Shown one piece after another: positions 9,213 to 18,332 of a DNA stretch of 64,000 nucleotides (the first letter of the stretch is position 1; each line of letters opens with the position of its first letter). The DNA is from Acidovorax kalamii (lineage in GTDB: Bacteria > Pseudomonadota > Gammaproteobacteria > Burkholderiales > Burkholderiaceae_C). The notes beneath the pieces were generated by a model that was not told where the DNA came from, made no database searches, and saw only the letters and a list, made by a program, of their open reading frames with translations. The stretch spans positions 62,001 to 126,000 of the forward strand of contig NZ_NOIG01000005.1 of the NCBI RefSeq assembly GCF_002245625.1. Reading direction: 5' to 3'. The translations under genes were made by a program, and so were the position numbers.

Positions 9213-10187
9213 ATGAGTCCAGACGAATTTCCGGGTAAACCCTTGTCTTTGGCGCAGGCCTGCGCGCGGCTGCGCTTTCGGCATTTGCAGTTTCTGGACA
9301 TCCTGGGCCGCACGCGCAACCTGCGGCTCACGGCCGAGCAGATGCACGTCACGCAGCCTGCGGCCACCAAGATCCTGATGGACATCGAGGAGATCCTGGA
9401 GGCGCGCCTGTTCGACCGCCTCTCGCGCGGCATGCGGCCCAACGAGCTGGGGCTTTTTACGCTGCGCTACGCCAGCGCAGCGCTCGATGGGCAGCGCAAG
9501 TTTGTGGACGAGTTCAACGCCCTCAAGCAGGGCGGCCACGGGCACCTGACGGTGGGGGCCATCACCGGCTCGGCCGCGCACGTGCTGGTGGCGTCGGTGG
9601 TCGAGATCCAGCGCCTGCGGCCCCTCTTGGTCATCAAGATCCTGGAGCAGAGCAGCGACCAGCTCATCGCCTGGCTGGCCGAACGCAAGATCGACCTGAT
9701 GATCGGCCGCTTCACCACCGAGGACCAGCGCAGCCAGTTCCATTACGAGCACCTGTCGGCCGAGCCGCTGCATGTGGTGGGCGGGCAGCACCACCCGCTG
9801 CGCGGCGCCACCGACCTGTCGCTCACCGAGCTGGCGCACTGGCCGTGGATTCTGTACCCCGCCTCCACGGCGGTACGCAAGGTGTCTGACGACCTGTTTG
9901 GCGGCGCGGGCCTGGCGCTCACGGCGGGGGTGGTGGAGACGCCGTCCTTTTTGTTTGCGCTGGAGCTGATGAACACCACCCACATGATGTCGCTGCAGCC
10001 CGCCGCGCTGATCCAGAAATACGTGGACCGGGGCCTGCTCTCGCGCATCCCCGTCGAGCTGCCCGACCGCATGCCGAGCTATGGCCTCATCACCCGCCTG
10101 GGCGAGCCCCTCACACCCTCGGCCCAGGCCTTCATCGACGTGCTGCGCGAGACGGCGGGCGTGGCGCCGGACGTTTTGGGGGAGTGA
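9213..10187 (+). CDS. LysR-family regulator of the TRAP/sugar-acid operon
   Basis: A 324-residue LysR regulator. The DNA-binding helix-turn-helix is at about residues 15-75 (RFRHLQFLDILGRTRNLRL, QMHVTQPAATKILMDIEEIL). The opening RLRFRHLQ and the variant helix TQPAATKIL are typical of the GbpR/CbbR-like branch that controls sugar and aromatic uptake loci. The effector domain includes GAITGSAAHVLVASVVEIQ and QLIAWLAERKIDLMIGR. An upstream ATG at 9183 would add ten residues (MFCDNPFQSL) without conservation, so 9213 is chosen; neither has a strong ribosome binding site. It is divergent from dctP and most likely senses the imported sugar acid. Confidence 0.92.
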   Translation: MSPDEFPGKPLSLAQACARLRFRHLQFLDILGRTRNLRLTAEQMHVTQPAATKILMDIEEILEARLFDRLSRGMRPNELGLFTLRYASAALDGQRKFVDEFNALKQGGHGHLTVGAITGSAAHVLVASVVEIQRLRPLLVIKILEQSSDQLIAWLAERKIDLMIGRFTTEDQRSQFHYEHLSAEPLHVVGGQHHPLRGATDLSLTELAHWPWILYPASTAVRKVSDDLFGGAGLALTAGVVETPSFLFALELMNTTHMMSLQPAALIQKYVDRGLLSRIPVELPDRMPSYGLITRLGEPLTPSAQAFIDVLRETAGVAPDVLGE

Positions 10188-10301
10188 CCCGGCCCGGGCG
10201 ACGCATGGTCTTTTCGATAACCAACGGTTATTGAAAATTGGGGCCGCCAAGCCCTGCCGTTATGCTCTGCGCCCTTTCCCGCAATCCAGGCCTTTTTCTC
10301 C

Positions 10302-10787
10302 ATGACCGACGCACCCGACATGCCCGACACCATCCAGGAACCCCGCTGCTGGAGCGATGGGCGCTGGACGGCGCAGGTCATCAAGAACGAAGACGACGAC
10401 GGCTGGGCCGTGGCCATGACACTGAAGGGCGAGGCCGAACCCGCGCTGGTGGGCCCCTGGACCATGGGCCGCGACAAGAAGAACCCCAAGCCGCTCGATG
10501 TGTCGGCCTTCCACACCCTGGTCAAGACCGCGAGCGAGGTGGTGCGCCGCCATGAGCAGCAACTGCACGCGCAGCTGAACAAGAGCGTGCACGTCACCAC
10601 CGCAGACGGCCAGCGCCTGCGCGTGGCGCTGGCCATCGTGCCCGATGAAGAAGGCGCCACGGCCACGCTGAGCGCGCAGGACGAGCTGGGTGAAGAGGTT
10701 GCCCGTGCGTCCGCGCCGCCCACCTTCAAGCTCACACCCGCCAGCGCAGCGGCCTGGGCCGAAGGCGGGTTTCAGCGCGTGCGCTGA
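10302..10787 (+). CDS. Conserved hypothetical protein
   Basis: A 161-residue, strongly charged, soluble protein starting at ATG 10302. It has no signal peptide or membrane segment that I can see. The N-terminal part (CWSDGRWTAQVIKNEDDDGW ... MTLKGEAEPALVGPWTMG) reads as a small beta domain. The middle is helical (AFHTLVKTASEVVRRHEQQL) and the C-terminal part repeats a beta pattern (VHVTTADGQRLRVALAIVPD). I do not recognise a family with a known role. It is a single gene between the LysR gene and the FMN riboswitch. Confidence 0.75.
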   Translation: MTDAPDMPDTIQEPRCWSDGRWTAQVIKNEDDDGWAVAMTLKGEAEPALVGPWTMGRDKKNPKPLDVSAFHTLVKTASEVVRRHEQQLHAQLNKSVHVTTADGQRLRVALAIVPDEEGATATLSAQDELGEEVARASAPPTFKLTPASAAAWAEGGFQRVR

Positions 10788-10894
10788 GCAGACTTCGGCA
10801 TTCAATACAGCCCACCGCCGCAGAAACCGGCACTGCCAGTGCAGGCAATCGCCTGCGTGACGGCGTGCTGCGTGCCCGCCGCCTAAAATCCCAC

Positions 10895-10927
10895 CTGTCG
10901 GCCCCGGATGACCTTCGGGGCCGACAG
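10895..10927 (+). other. 12-bp perfect inverted repeat directly before the riboswitch
   Basis: ctgtcggccccg at 10895-10906 pairs perfectly with cggggccgacag at 10916-10927 around a 9-base loop. No T-run follows, so it is not a normal intrinsic terminator. It abuts the first conserved bases of the FMN aptamer and would form an upstream hairpin on the leader RNA. Confidence 0.7.
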
Positions 10928-11092
10928 CGTTCTCAGGGCGGGGCGGAATTCCCCACCGGCGGTATTTGTTGGCTGAAAAGCCCGCAAGAGCCCGCGAGCG
11001 CCTGCGGTGCCGTTTTTCGGAACAGGCCTGCAGGGTCAGCAGATCTGGTGCGATGCCAGAGCCGACGGTCACAGTCCGGATGAAAGAGATCG
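10928..11092 (+). promoter_or_regulatory. FMN riboswitch (RFN element)
   Basis: The conserved RFN blocks occur in order: gttctcagggcggggcggaa then ttccccaccggcggtat, agcccgcgagcgcc, ggtcagcagatctggtg, gatgccagagccgacggtc, and agtccggatgaaagaga. The variable arm between the second and third blocks is longer than in many copies. FMN binding would lower expression of the downstream gene. The expression platform must lie in the 155 bases between the aptamer and the ribH2 start at 11248. Confidence 0.97.
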
Positions 11093-11247
11093 CGAAACCC
11101 ACAGCTCCCGCCATGGGTGGCTGGGCCTATGGTGTTTGCCTGCGTGTTTTCAAAGCCCGCGTGCAAGCGCCTGAGGCCTGCGCCGCCCTGTGCAGGTGCC
11201 GTGCTCGCGCGCGCCCTGATTCTGGTACGACCTGTTTTGAGGAACCC

Positions 11248-11808
11248 ATGAATCAGTCTTCTGCTACTTCTTCCGTCTCTCCCCTGGCCCCCGTCGCCGC
11301 CCACCGTGGCGCCCGCGTGGCCATCATCAGTGCCAGCTGGCACCAGGACATCGTGCACCAGGCGCGCGACGCGGCCCTGGCCGAGTTCGACCGCCACGGC
11401 CTGCCGCCCGCGCAGGTGGCGCTGTTCGACGTGCCCGGTGCGTTCGAGATTCCGCTTTTGGCCCGCAAGCTCGCGCGCAGCGGGCGCTACGACGCCATCG
11501 TGGCCTGTGCGCTGGTGGTCAACGGCGGCATCTACCGCCACGAGTTTGTGACCACCGCCGTCATCGACGGCCTGATGCGCGTGCAACTCGACACCGAGGT
11601 GCCCGTGATGTCGGCCGTGCTCACGCCGCGCGACTTCCATGACCACGAAGACCATGTGCGCTTCTTCCGCGAGCATTTTGTGAAGAAGGGCACCGAGGTG
11701 GCCCAAGCCTGCTTGCAGACCATGGCCTACCTGCGCAAGCTGGCATCGCCCACGCTGGCCACCCCCCAGCAGGCCACGCCTGCGGCGGTTGAGGCCGTGG
11801 CTGCCTGA
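11248..11808 (+). CDS. ribH2: 6,7-dimethyl-8-ribityllumazine synthase, type II (RibH2)
   Basis: A 186-residue enzyme that joins 5-amino-6-ribitylamino-uracil and 3,4-dihydroxybutanone phosphate in riboflavin synthesis. Diagnostic sequence: IISASWHQDIV (where type I has SRFN), FDVPGAFEIPLLARKLA, ALVVNGGIYRHEFVTTAVID and VPVMSAVLTPRDFHDHEDH. The SWH and NGGIYRHEF forms and the C-terminal FFREHFVKKG are those of the RibH2 branch known from Brucella and Mesorhizobium, which is also under an FMN riboswitch. The riboswitch lies 155 bp upstream. The gene stands alone, with no other rib genes beside it, as expected for a second, FMN-controlled isozyme. Confidence 0.94.
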   Translation: MNQSSATSSVSPLAPVAAHRGARVAIISASWHQDIVHQARDAALAEFDRHGLPPAQVALFDVPGAFEIPLLARKLARSGRYDAIVACALVVNGGIYRHEFVTTAVIDGLMRVQLDTEVPVMSAVLTPRDFHDHEDHVRFFREHFVKKGTEVAQACLQTMAYLRKLASPTLATPQQATPAAVEAVAA

Positions 11809-11897
11809 GCGGGCCTGGCACCGCACCACTGCCGCGCCTGCTAACGCCGTATTGCTATTAAATATATAGCTATATAGGCATGGTGGACGTGCGGTAA

Positions 11898-11923
11898 CGG
11901 CCTTTTTTATCCATAAAAAGCCG
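11898..11923. terminator. Possible bidirectional terminator between ribH2 and the chemotaxis gene
   Basis: cggcctttttta and taaaaagccg form a hairpin whose arms contain the T and A runs. It lies two bases beyond the stop codon of the leftward chemotaxis gene and 90 bp after ribH2. An AT-rich palindrome (attgctattaaatatatagctat, around 11850-11875) precedes it. Confidence 0.5.
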
Positions 11924-11924
11924 C

Positions 11925-13520
11925 TCAGGTCGCGGCCAGCCGGGGCTGGCGGCCCATGGGTGCCGTGGGGTGTGCCAGGGCCGGGGCATCTGTCTCTGCC
12001 AGCCGGAACACTGCCACCGCCTGCACCAGCTGCTGCGCCTGCACCTTGAGGCTGTCGGCGGCGGCTGCACTTTGTTCGACCAGCGCCGCGTTCTGCTGCG
12101 TGGCCTGGTCCATCTGCATCACCGCTTCACCCACCTGGGCCACGCCCGCGCTCTGTTCGCTGCTGGCCGCGCTGATCTCGCCCACGATGTCGGTCACGCG
12201 GCGGATGGAGGCCACCACCTCGGTCATGGTGGCACCCGCCTTGTCCACCAGCGTGGTGCCCAGCTCCACGCGCTCCACGCTGGCGTGGATCAGACCCTTG
12301 ATCTCCTTGGCGGCTTCGGCGCTGCGCTGCGCGAGGTTGCGCACTTCGCTGGCCACCACGGCAAAGCCCCGGCCTTGTTCACCAGCCCGGGCCGCCTCGA
12401 CGGCGGCATTCAGCGCCAGGATGTTGGTCTGGAAGGCAATGCCGTCGATCACGCTGATGATGTCGGCGATCTTCTTGCTGCTGTCGTTGATGCCCTTCAT
12501 GGTGGTCACCACCTCGGCCACCACGTCGCCGCCCTGCACGGCCACGGTGCTGGCGCTCACCGCCAGCTGGTTGGCCTGGCGCGCGTTTTCGGCATTGGCC
12601 TGCACGGTGGAACTCAGCTCTTCCATGGATGCCGAGGTCTCTTCCAGCGCGCTGGCCTGCTGCTCGGTGCGCGCACTCAGGTCGTTGTTGCCCTGTGCGA
12701 TCTCGGTGCTGGCGGCGGCCACGCTGTCGGCGTTGTTGCGCACGTTGCTCACCACGCGCGACAGGCTTTGCTGCATGGCATGCAGTGCGTTGAGCAGCAT
12801 CGCAATCTCGTCCTTGCCCTGCACATGTGCGGCCACGGTGAGGTCGCCGCTGGCCACGGCCTGCGATACGCGCACCGCGTTGTCCAGCGGGTTCACCACC
12901 GTGCGGCTGAAGGCCACGGCCCCCGCAATGCCCAGGGCGCATACCACCAGCATCACGCCCAGGCTGATGGTGGTGGCGCGCTGCGCGGTGGCGGCGGCGC
13001 GTTCGGCCACCTCGCTGCTGGCCTTGGCAATCAGGTCGCCCGCCTGGTCCAGCAGCTGCGAGGGCTCGCGGTCCATGCCCGCCACGGCCTTGTCGCCCGC
13101 CTGCGGGTCGTGGTCGGCGGCCTTGAAGGCCTCCAGCCCTTTGCGGTAGGCCGCACCCATGCGCTCGTGCGCCTGCGCAAACTGGCTCACGCGCTCGCGC
13201 CCGTCGCCAGGGGGCAGGGCGGCCATGAGCTTTTGCGCCTCGTCCTTGATGGCCTTTTCCTGCTTTTCAAATGCGGTCCAGTAGCGCGTGAGCTGGGCCG
13301 GGTCCTTGCCGCGCAGCAGCACGTTTTTCCATTCCTGCACCTGCACCTTGAAGCTGTTGAGCATGGACGAGGCCCGCCGCTCGTTTTCATAGCTTTGCGC
13401 CACCGTGGTCTGGTAGGTGTCCAGGGCCTGGTTCAGGCGGCTGATGCCAAACAGCGCCGCCGCAAACAGCAGCAGCAAGGCCACTGTGAAGGCGAGGGGG
13501 AGCTTGAGGCTGAGCTTCAT
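11925..13520 (-). CDS. Methyl-accepting chemotaxis protein
   Basis: A 531-residue receptor starting at ATG 13520 ([20 protein letters not shown]). It has a membrane segment at about 8-28, a periplasmic four-helix-type sensor of about 160 residues and a second segment at about 191-213 ([20 protein letters not shown]). A HAMP linker follows, then the signalling domain with its conserved hairpin tip around [33 protein letters not shown], which is split here by position only. It transmits a periplasmic signal to CheA/CheW. The C-terminus ends RLAAT and has no CheR-docking pentapeptide of the NWETF type. No che genes are nearby, and the ligand is unknown. Confidence 0.96.
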   Translation of the reverse strand: MKLSLKLPLAFTVALLLLFAAALFGISRLNQALDTYQTTVAQSYENERRASSMLNSFKVQVQEWKNVLLRGKDPAQLTRYWTAFEKQEKAIKDEAQKLMAALPPGDGRERVSQFAQAHERMGAAYRKGLEAFKAADHDPQAGDKAVAGMDREPSQLLDQAGDLIAKASSEVAERAAATAQRATTISLGVMLVVCALGIAGAVAFSRTVVNPLDNAVRVSQAVASGDLTVAAHVQGKDEIAMLLNALHAMQQSLSRVVSNVRNNADSVAAASTEIAQGNNDLSARTEQQASALEETSASMEELSSTVQANAENARQANQLAVSASTVAVQGGDVVAEVVTTMKGINDSSKKIADIISVIDGIAFQTNILALNAAVEAARAGEQGRGFAVVASEVRNLAQRSAEAAKEIKGLIHASVERVELGTTLVDKAGATMTEVVASIRRVTDIVGEISAASSEQSAGVAQVGEAVMQMDQATQQNAALVEQSAAAADSLKVQAQQLVQAVAVFRLAETDAPALAHPTAPMGRQPRLAAT

Positions 13521-13824
13521 GGCGGACTCCTTGGTTTTGTGGCAACCAGCGTGGGGGAGTGAAGAAGACTGCAGATAGGCACCAAAAACGCCGCTGGGGC
13601 CGCGAAATGGGGGCTTCACCGCATTGTGGAGCGTTTGTAATTTTTTGTACAAACATTTTGCTGGGCGGCGCGGGTAAGATCCCGCCCTGCGCGGAAGCAA
13701 GCCGCGCCCGGGCCTGCGGACAGGGTGCAACCCACTTGCCGACTAACTCCTTGAGTTTGTTCATCACTTCCCCTTTGTGCTGCCGGAACTGCAGGCCGTC
13801 GGCGTTCGATGCACGGAGGTACTC

Positions 13825-15471
13825 GTGAAACGTCTTCCCCCCCGGCCCGACCTGGGCCATCTCAAGAAACAAGCCAAAACCCTGCTGGCCGAGGCCCGCG
13901 CAGGCGATGCCGCCGCATTGGCGCGCCTGGCGCCACTGGCCTTGCCCGCAGGCACCGACCTGCGTTTGCACCACGCGCAGTGGTGCCTGGCGCGTGAGCA
14001 CGGCTTTGCCTCGTGGCCGCAGTTCCAGGCCTTTGTGCTGGCGCGCCGTGCGCTGGCAGACGACCCCGCACGTGCCGTGCTGCTGTGGCTGCGCCTAGTC
14101 TACGCAGGCGACATCGCCGGTGGCAACCACACGGCGCGGCCCGCGCTGGCCGAGCAGCTCTGGGCCGAGGGCGCCGTGCCGCAGGCGGAGCAGGACATCT
14201 GGCTGGCCTGTGCCGTGGGCGATGTGGCCCGGCTGCGCGACCAGGTGGCGCGCGACCCCGCCTGGGTGCACCAGCCCGGCGGGCCGCTGCAGCTGCCGCC
14301 GCTGCTCGCCGTCACCCATTCCAGCCTGGCGCGGCTGCCCGCGTTTGCCGACCGGCTGCAGGCCTGCGTGGCCCTGTTGCTGGAGGCAGGCGCCGATGCG
14401 AACCAGCGCGTGGGCAGCCGCTGGCCGCCCGCATCGCTGCATGCGCCCGATGCCGCGCACCCGCTGTCGGCCCTGTACGGCGCGGCCGGTGCCCACCACC
14501 ACGCGGGCATCGCCCGGCTGCTGCTGGATGCGGGCGCCAGCCCCAACGATGGCGAGTCGCTGTACCACGCGCTGGGCAGCCTGGAGTGCACGCGCCTGCT
14601 GCTGCAGGCCGGTGCGCGCGTGCCGGGCACCAACGCGCTGCACCGCGTGCTCGACATGGACGACCTGCCTGCACTGCAGCTGCTGCTGGCCCATGGCGCC
14701 GACCCCAACGAACCCCTGGGCGGCAGCGCCCCCGGCACCGCGCCGCTGCTGTGGGCGCTGCGCCGCCGCCGGTCGCTCGCGCATGTGCAGGCGCTGGTGG
14801 CAGCCGGGGCAGACCCGCAGGTGTGCACGGCCGAAGGCACGCCCGCGCACCTGCAGGCGCTGCGCTACGGCTTGCCGGATGTGGCGGCTTTTTTGCGTGG
14901 CGTGCTGGGCGTGGCAGCGCCTCCCGCCGACGAGCGTTTTGTAGCGGCCTGTGCGCAAGGCGACGAAGCCCAGGCGCGCGCACTGCTGGCCGCGCAGCCT
15001 GGCCTGGTGCAGGGCTTGTCGCCCGCCCATCAGCGCCTGCTGCCCGAGCTGGCCGCGCAGCCGGACTGCGGCGATGCCGTGCGGCTGATGGTGCGTCTGG
15101 GCTGGCCTATCGACACGCCGGGTGGCGACTGGGCGGGCACGGCGCTACACCATGCCATCTTCCGGGGCGATGCGGCGCTCACCCGCTTTGTGCTGGAGCA
15201 TGGCGCGCGCTGGCAGGCGCAGCACGGTTTTGAGGACAACGCCTGCGGTGCGCTCTCCTGGGGTTCCATCAACACACCGGAGCCAGGCGGCGACTGGGCA
15301 GGCTGCGCACAGGCGTTGCTGGACCACGGTCTGCCCCCCGCTGCGCCGGACCCGAATGGATCGGATGCCGTCTGGCTGGACGGCCGCCTGATGCACTTCT
15401 CTGACGAGGTGACGGACTGCCTGCTGGCGGCGGCAGAACTGCCGGTGCAGTCCGCGCAGTCCGTGCAATAA
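13825..15471 (+). CDS. Ankyrin-repeat protein
   Basis: A 548-residue protein. GTG at 13825 is chosen as start because GGAGGT lies five bases before it. The N-terminal ~75 residues (DLGHLKKQAKTLLAEARAGD ... WCLAREHGFASWPQFQAFV) are a short helical domain often found in front of ankyrin arrays in proteobacteria. At least seven ankyrin-like units follow (for example ALLLEAGADANQR, IARLLLDAGASPND, LQLLLAHGADPNEP and VQALVAAGADPQ). There is no signal peptide, so it is probably a cytoplasmic protein-binding scaffold. It is convergent with the glutarate CoA-transferase gene across a shared terminator. Confidence 0.9.
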   Translation: MKRLPPRPDLGHLKKQAKTLLAEARAGDAAALARLAPLALPAGTDLRLHHAQWCLAREHGFASWPQFQAFVLARRALADDPARAVLLWLRLVYAGDIAGGNHTARPALAEQLWAEGAVPQAEQDIWLACAVGDVARLRDQVARDPAWVHQPGGPLQLPPLLAVTHSSLARLPAFADRLQACVALLLEAGADANQRVGSRWPPASLHAPDAAHPLSALYGAAGAHHHAGIARLLLDAGASPNDGESLYHALGSLECTRLLLQAGARVPGTNALHRVLDMDDLPALQLLLAHGADPNEPLGGSAPGTAPLLWALRRRRSLAHVQALVAAGADPQVCTAEGTPAHLQALRYGLPDVAAFLRGVLGVAAPPADERFVAACAQGDEAQARALLAAQPGLVQGLSPAHQRLLPELAAQPDCGDAVRLMVRLGWPIDTPGGDWAGTALHHAIFRGDAALTRFVLEHGARWQAQHGFEDNACGALSWGSINTPEPGGDWAGCAQALLDHGLPPAAPDPNGSDAVWLDGRLMHFSDEVTDCLLAAAELPVQSAQSVQ

Positions 15472-15483
15472 CCCCGGAAGCAC

Positions 15484-15516
15484 CAACGCCCCGCATCCTG
15501 TCGGCGCGGGGCGTTG
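15484..15516. terminator. Bidirectional terminator between convergent genes
   Basis: caacgccccgc (15484-15494) pairs perfectly over 11 bp with gcggggcgttg (15506-15516). It lies midway between the ankyrin gene and the leftward CoA-transferase gene. The T-run is poor on both sides. Confidence 0.7.
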
Positions 15517-15540
15517 TGGCGTGGATGGAAAAGCGTGCCG

Positions 15541-16815
15541 CTACACCACGCCCTGGGCCCGCAGCGCGGCAATGCGCGCCGCATCCAGTCCCATCTCTGC
15601 AAGCACTTCATCGGTGTGCTGCCCCAGCGCAGGCGGCGCATTGCGCAGCACCGGCGGCGTGGCCGACAGGCGCAGCGGGCTGGCCACGCCTGTGATCTGC
15701 TGCACCTTGTCGGTGGCGGCGTCGCCGTCCTTCCAGCGCGGCAGCGTCACGGCCAGGCCACGGGCCTGCACCTGCGCGTCGTCAAACGCCTGGGCAATGG
15801 TGTTGATGGGGCCGCAAGGCACGGCCTTGTCTTCCAGCAGCGTGATCCATTCGGCTGTGGTGCGCGTGCGGGTCACGGCCTCCATGGCGGGGATCAGCGC
15901 GGTGCGGTTTTGCACGCGCAGGGTGTTGGTCGCAAAGCGCGGGTCGCTGGCCCACTGGGGCTGCTCGGCGGCGGCACAAAAGCGCTGGAACTGCCCGTCG
16001 TTGCCAATGGCCAGCAGCATGTTGCCGTCGGCGGTGGGGAAGTCCTGGTAGGGCGCGAGGCTGGGGTGGCTGTTGCCCATGCGCCCGGGCGCCTTGCCCG
16101 TAGCGAGGAATCCCGAGGCCTGGTTGGCCAGCACGGCCATGCCCACGTCGAGCAGGGCCATGTCGATGTGCTGGCCCTGGCCCGTGCCGTTCACCGCGTT
16201 GTCGCGCACGTGCAGTGCGGCCAGGATGGCGTTGCTGGCGTACAGGCCGGTGAACAGGTCGATGACGGCCACGCCCACGCGCATCGGGCCGCCGCCGGGC
16301 TGGTTGTCTGCCTGGCCGGTGATGCTCATCAGGCCCGTCATGGCCTGCACCATCAGGTCGTAGCCTGCGCGCTCGGCGTAAGGCCCGTCTTGTCCAAAGC
16401 CGGTGACGGAGCAGTAGATGAGGCGCGGGTTGAGTGCGCGCAGGCTTTCATGGTCCAGACCGTATTGCTTCAGGCCACCGACCTTGAAGTTCTCCACCAC
16501 GATGTCCGCCTCCAGCGCCATCTGCTTGATGAGCGCCTGGCCCTCGGGCGAGGCCATGTCGATGGTGACGGAGCGCTTGTTGCGGTTGCAGGCGGTGTAG
16601 TAGCTGGCCTGGTTGGTGTCGTTGCCGTCCGCGTCCTTCAAGAAGGGCGGGCCCCACTGGCGCGTGTCGTCGCCCACGCCGGGGCGCTCTACCTTGACCA
16701 CATCCGCGCCCAGGTCGGCCAGGATCTGCGTGCACCACGGCCCGGCCAGCACGCGGGAGAGGTCGAGCACCTTGATGCCTGCGAGGGCGCCAGCGTTGGA
16801 GGGGGAGGTGGTCAT
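15541..16815 (-). CDS. gcdG: CaiB/BaiF CoA-transferase, probable succinyl-CoA:glutarate CoA-transferase
   Basis: A 424-residue class III CoA-transferase. Family sequence: IKVLDLSRVLAGPWCTQILA, LGADVVKVERPGVGDDTRQW, KRSVTIDMASPEGQALIKQM and PRLIYCSVTGFGQDGPYAER. The enzyme moves CoA between acids without free intermediates. Its pairing with glutaryl-CoA dehydrogenase just upstream in the same orientation, and with a divergent LysR regulator, matches the gcdR-gcdH-gcdG layout for glutarate use (lysine degradation). The 213-bp gap to gcdH carries two repeat elements, so the two genes may be separate transcripts or joined by a long leader. The CoA donor is inferred from that context. Confidence 0.88.
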   Translation of the reverse strand: MTTSPSNAGALAGIKVLDLSRVLAGPWCTQILADLGADVVKVERPGVGDDTRQWGPPFLKDADGNDTNQASYYTACNRNKRSVTIDMASPEGQALIKQMALEADIVVENFKVGGLKQYGLDHESLRALNPRLIYCSVTGFGQDGPYAERAGYDLMVQAMTGLMSITGQADNQPGGGPMRVGVAVIDLFTGLYASNAILAALHVRDNAVNGTGQGQHIDMALLDVGMAVLANQASGFLATGKAPGRMGNSHPSLAPYQDFPTADGNMLLAIGNDGQFQRFCAAAEQPQWASDPRFATNTLRVQNRTALIPAMEAVTRTRTTAEWITLLEDKAVPCGPINTIAQAFDDAQVQARGLAVTLPRWKDGDAATDKVQQITGVASPLRLSATPPVLRNAPPALGQHTDEVLAEMGLDAARIAALRAQGVV

Positions 16816-16830
16816 GGTTTTGATGAACTA

Positions 16831-16874
16831 TGAATTTGATAGCTGCCAGTGCTTATCCAATAAGCGCTAGCGAC
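16831..16874 (-). repeat. Comamonadaceae-type intergenic palindrome, copy A
   Basis: Read on the minus strand the copy has the order gctagcgcttatt, ggataagcac, tggcagctatcaaatt. It shares with copies at 27671-27719 and 36511-36559 the order GCGCTT, short loop, AAGC-type arm, then (G/C)(T/C)AGCTATCAA. It lies directly upstream of the CoA-transferase start codon. Confidence 0.65.
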
Positions 16875-16913
16875 CTAAAGTACTGGGAATTTGCGGCGAT
16901 GCGCCCTGAACGC

Positions 16914-17018
16914 TCCCTCTCCCCTCGCGGGAGAGGGTTGGGGAGAGGGGCGATGAGGCATAACGTATGCGTCGCTGCCCCCTCTCCCCCTGCCCCTCTC
17001 CCGCGAGGGGAGAGGGGA
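16914..17018. repeat. Long imperfect inverted repeat (CTCTCCCCTCGCGGGAG type)
   Basis: The left arm, about 16914-16951 (ccctctcccctcgcgggag then agggttggggagaggggc), pairs with the right arm, about 16976-17018, which reads gccccctctccccctgcccc then tctcccgcgaggggagaggg. A centre of about 25 bases contains gaggcat/atgcgtc. Each arm also contains its own small hairpin (ctcccctcgcgggag). It lies 11 bp after the gcdH stop codon and could stall or terminate transcription between gcdH and the CoA-transferase gene. Confidence 0.8.
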
Positions 17019-17028
17019 GTTCCATACC

Positions 17029-18225
17029 TCAGTTCGAGAACGCAGCAATGCCCGTCTGGGCGCGGCCCAAGATCAGCGCGTGCACATCGTGCGTGCCTTC
17101 GTAGGTGTTCACCACTTCCAGGTTCACCAGGTGGCGGGCCACGCCAAACTCGTCGCTGATGCCGTTGCCGCCCATCATGTCGCGCGCCAGGCGGGCAATG
17201 TCCAGCGCCTTGCCGCAGCTGTTGCGCTTGATGATGGAGGTGCCTTCCACGCTGGCCGTGCCCGCGTCCTTCATGCGGCCGAACTGCAGGCAGGCCTGCA
17301 GGCCGATGGCGATCTCGGTCTGCATGTCGGCCAGCTTCTTCTGGATGAGCTGGTTGGCGGCCAGGGGGCGGCCAAACTGTTTGCGGTCCAGCGTGTACTG
17401 GCGGGCGGTGTGCCAGCAGAACTCGGCCGCACCCAAGGCACCCCAGGCGATGCCGTAGCGCGCGCTGTTCAGGCAGGTGAACGGGCCCTTCAGACCTTGC
17501 ACTTCAGGGAAGGCGTTTTCTTCGGGCACGAACACGTCGTCCATCACGATCTCGCCGGTAATCGACGCACGCAGGCCCACCTTGCCGTGGATGGCAGGGG
17601 CTGTCAGGCCCTTCATGCCCTTCTCCAGAACGAAGCCGCGAATCGGGCCGACCGCGCCGCCTTCGGACACTTCCTTGGCCCAGACCACGAACACGTCGGC
17701 CACGGGGCTGTTGGTGATCCACATCTTGCTGCCCTTGAGCTTGTAGCCGCCGTCCACCTTGTAGGCGCGCGTGGCCATGCTGCCGGGGTCAGAGCCGTGG
17801 TCGGGCTCGGTCAGGCCGAAGCAGCCGATCCACTCGCCGCTGGCGAGCTTGGGCAGGTACTTCTGGCGCTGGGCTTCGCTGCCGAATTCATAAATGGGCA
17901 CCATCACCAGCGACGACTGCACGCTGGCCATCGAGCGGTAGCCCGAATCCACACGCTCCACTTCGCGGGCGATCAGGCCGTAGGCCACATAGCTCAGGCC
18001 GGGGCCGCCGTATTGCTCGGGGATGGTGGGGCCCAAGAGGCCCACTTCGCCCATCTCGCGGAAGATGCTCACGTCCATCTTTTCGTGGCGGAAGGCGTCC
18101 AGCACGCGGGGTGCCAGCTTGTCCTGGCAATACGCTGCGGCCGCGTCGCGAATGGCGCGCTCGTCGTCGGTCAGTTGCTGGCTCAGAAGGAACGGGTCAT
18201 CCCATTGAAAAGCGGCGTGGGCCAT
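17029..18225 (-). CDS. gcdH: Glutaryl-CoA dehydrogenase
   Basis: A 398-residue acyl-CoA dehydrogenase that oxidises and decarboxylates glutaryl-CoA to crotonyl-CoA with FAD and electron-transfer flavoprotein. The start [20 protein letters not shown], the FAD-site sequence [16 protein letters not shown] and [16 protein letters not shown], and the catalytic Glu376 in NTYEGTHD are those of GcdH rather than of short- or medium-chain enzymes. Arg in [17 protein letters not shown] is also typical. It is divergent from the LysR gene at 18405, with a 179-bp promoter region between them. The CoA-transferase gene follows in the same direction. Confidence 0.97.
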   Translation of the reverse strand: MAHAAFQWDDPFLLSQQLTDDERAIRDAAAAYCQDKLAPRVLDAFRHEKMDVSIFREMGEVGLLGPTIPEQYGGPGLSYVAYGLIAREVERVDSGYRSMASVQSSLVMVPIYEFGSEAQRQKYLPKLASGEWIGCFGLTEPDHGSDPGSMATRAYKVDGGYKLKGSKMWITNSPVADVFVVWAKEVSEGGAVGPIRGFVLEKGMKGLTAPAIHGKVGLRASITGEIVMDDVFVPEENAFPEVQGLKGPFTCLNSARYGIAWGALGAAEFCWHTARQYTLDRKQFGRPLAANQLIQKKLADMQTEIAIGLQACLQFGRMKDAGTASVEGTSIIKRNSCGKALDIARLARDMMGGNGISDEFGVARHLVNLEVVNTYEGTHDVHALILGRAQTGIAAFSN

Positions 18226-18332
18226 GTGTGTCTCCAGGTCGGAAAGGGGGTGAGGAAAAAACGAATCTGGGGCGCATCGTAGGCCTGGGGGCAGTGGCCT
18301 GCAAGCGAGTTCTTTTCATCCAGACATGCGTT

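Noticed and set aside
11150-11245. Longer RibH2 start upstream of 11248
   Set aside because: The frame extends into the riboswitch expression platform; conserved protein sequence begins after ATG 11248.
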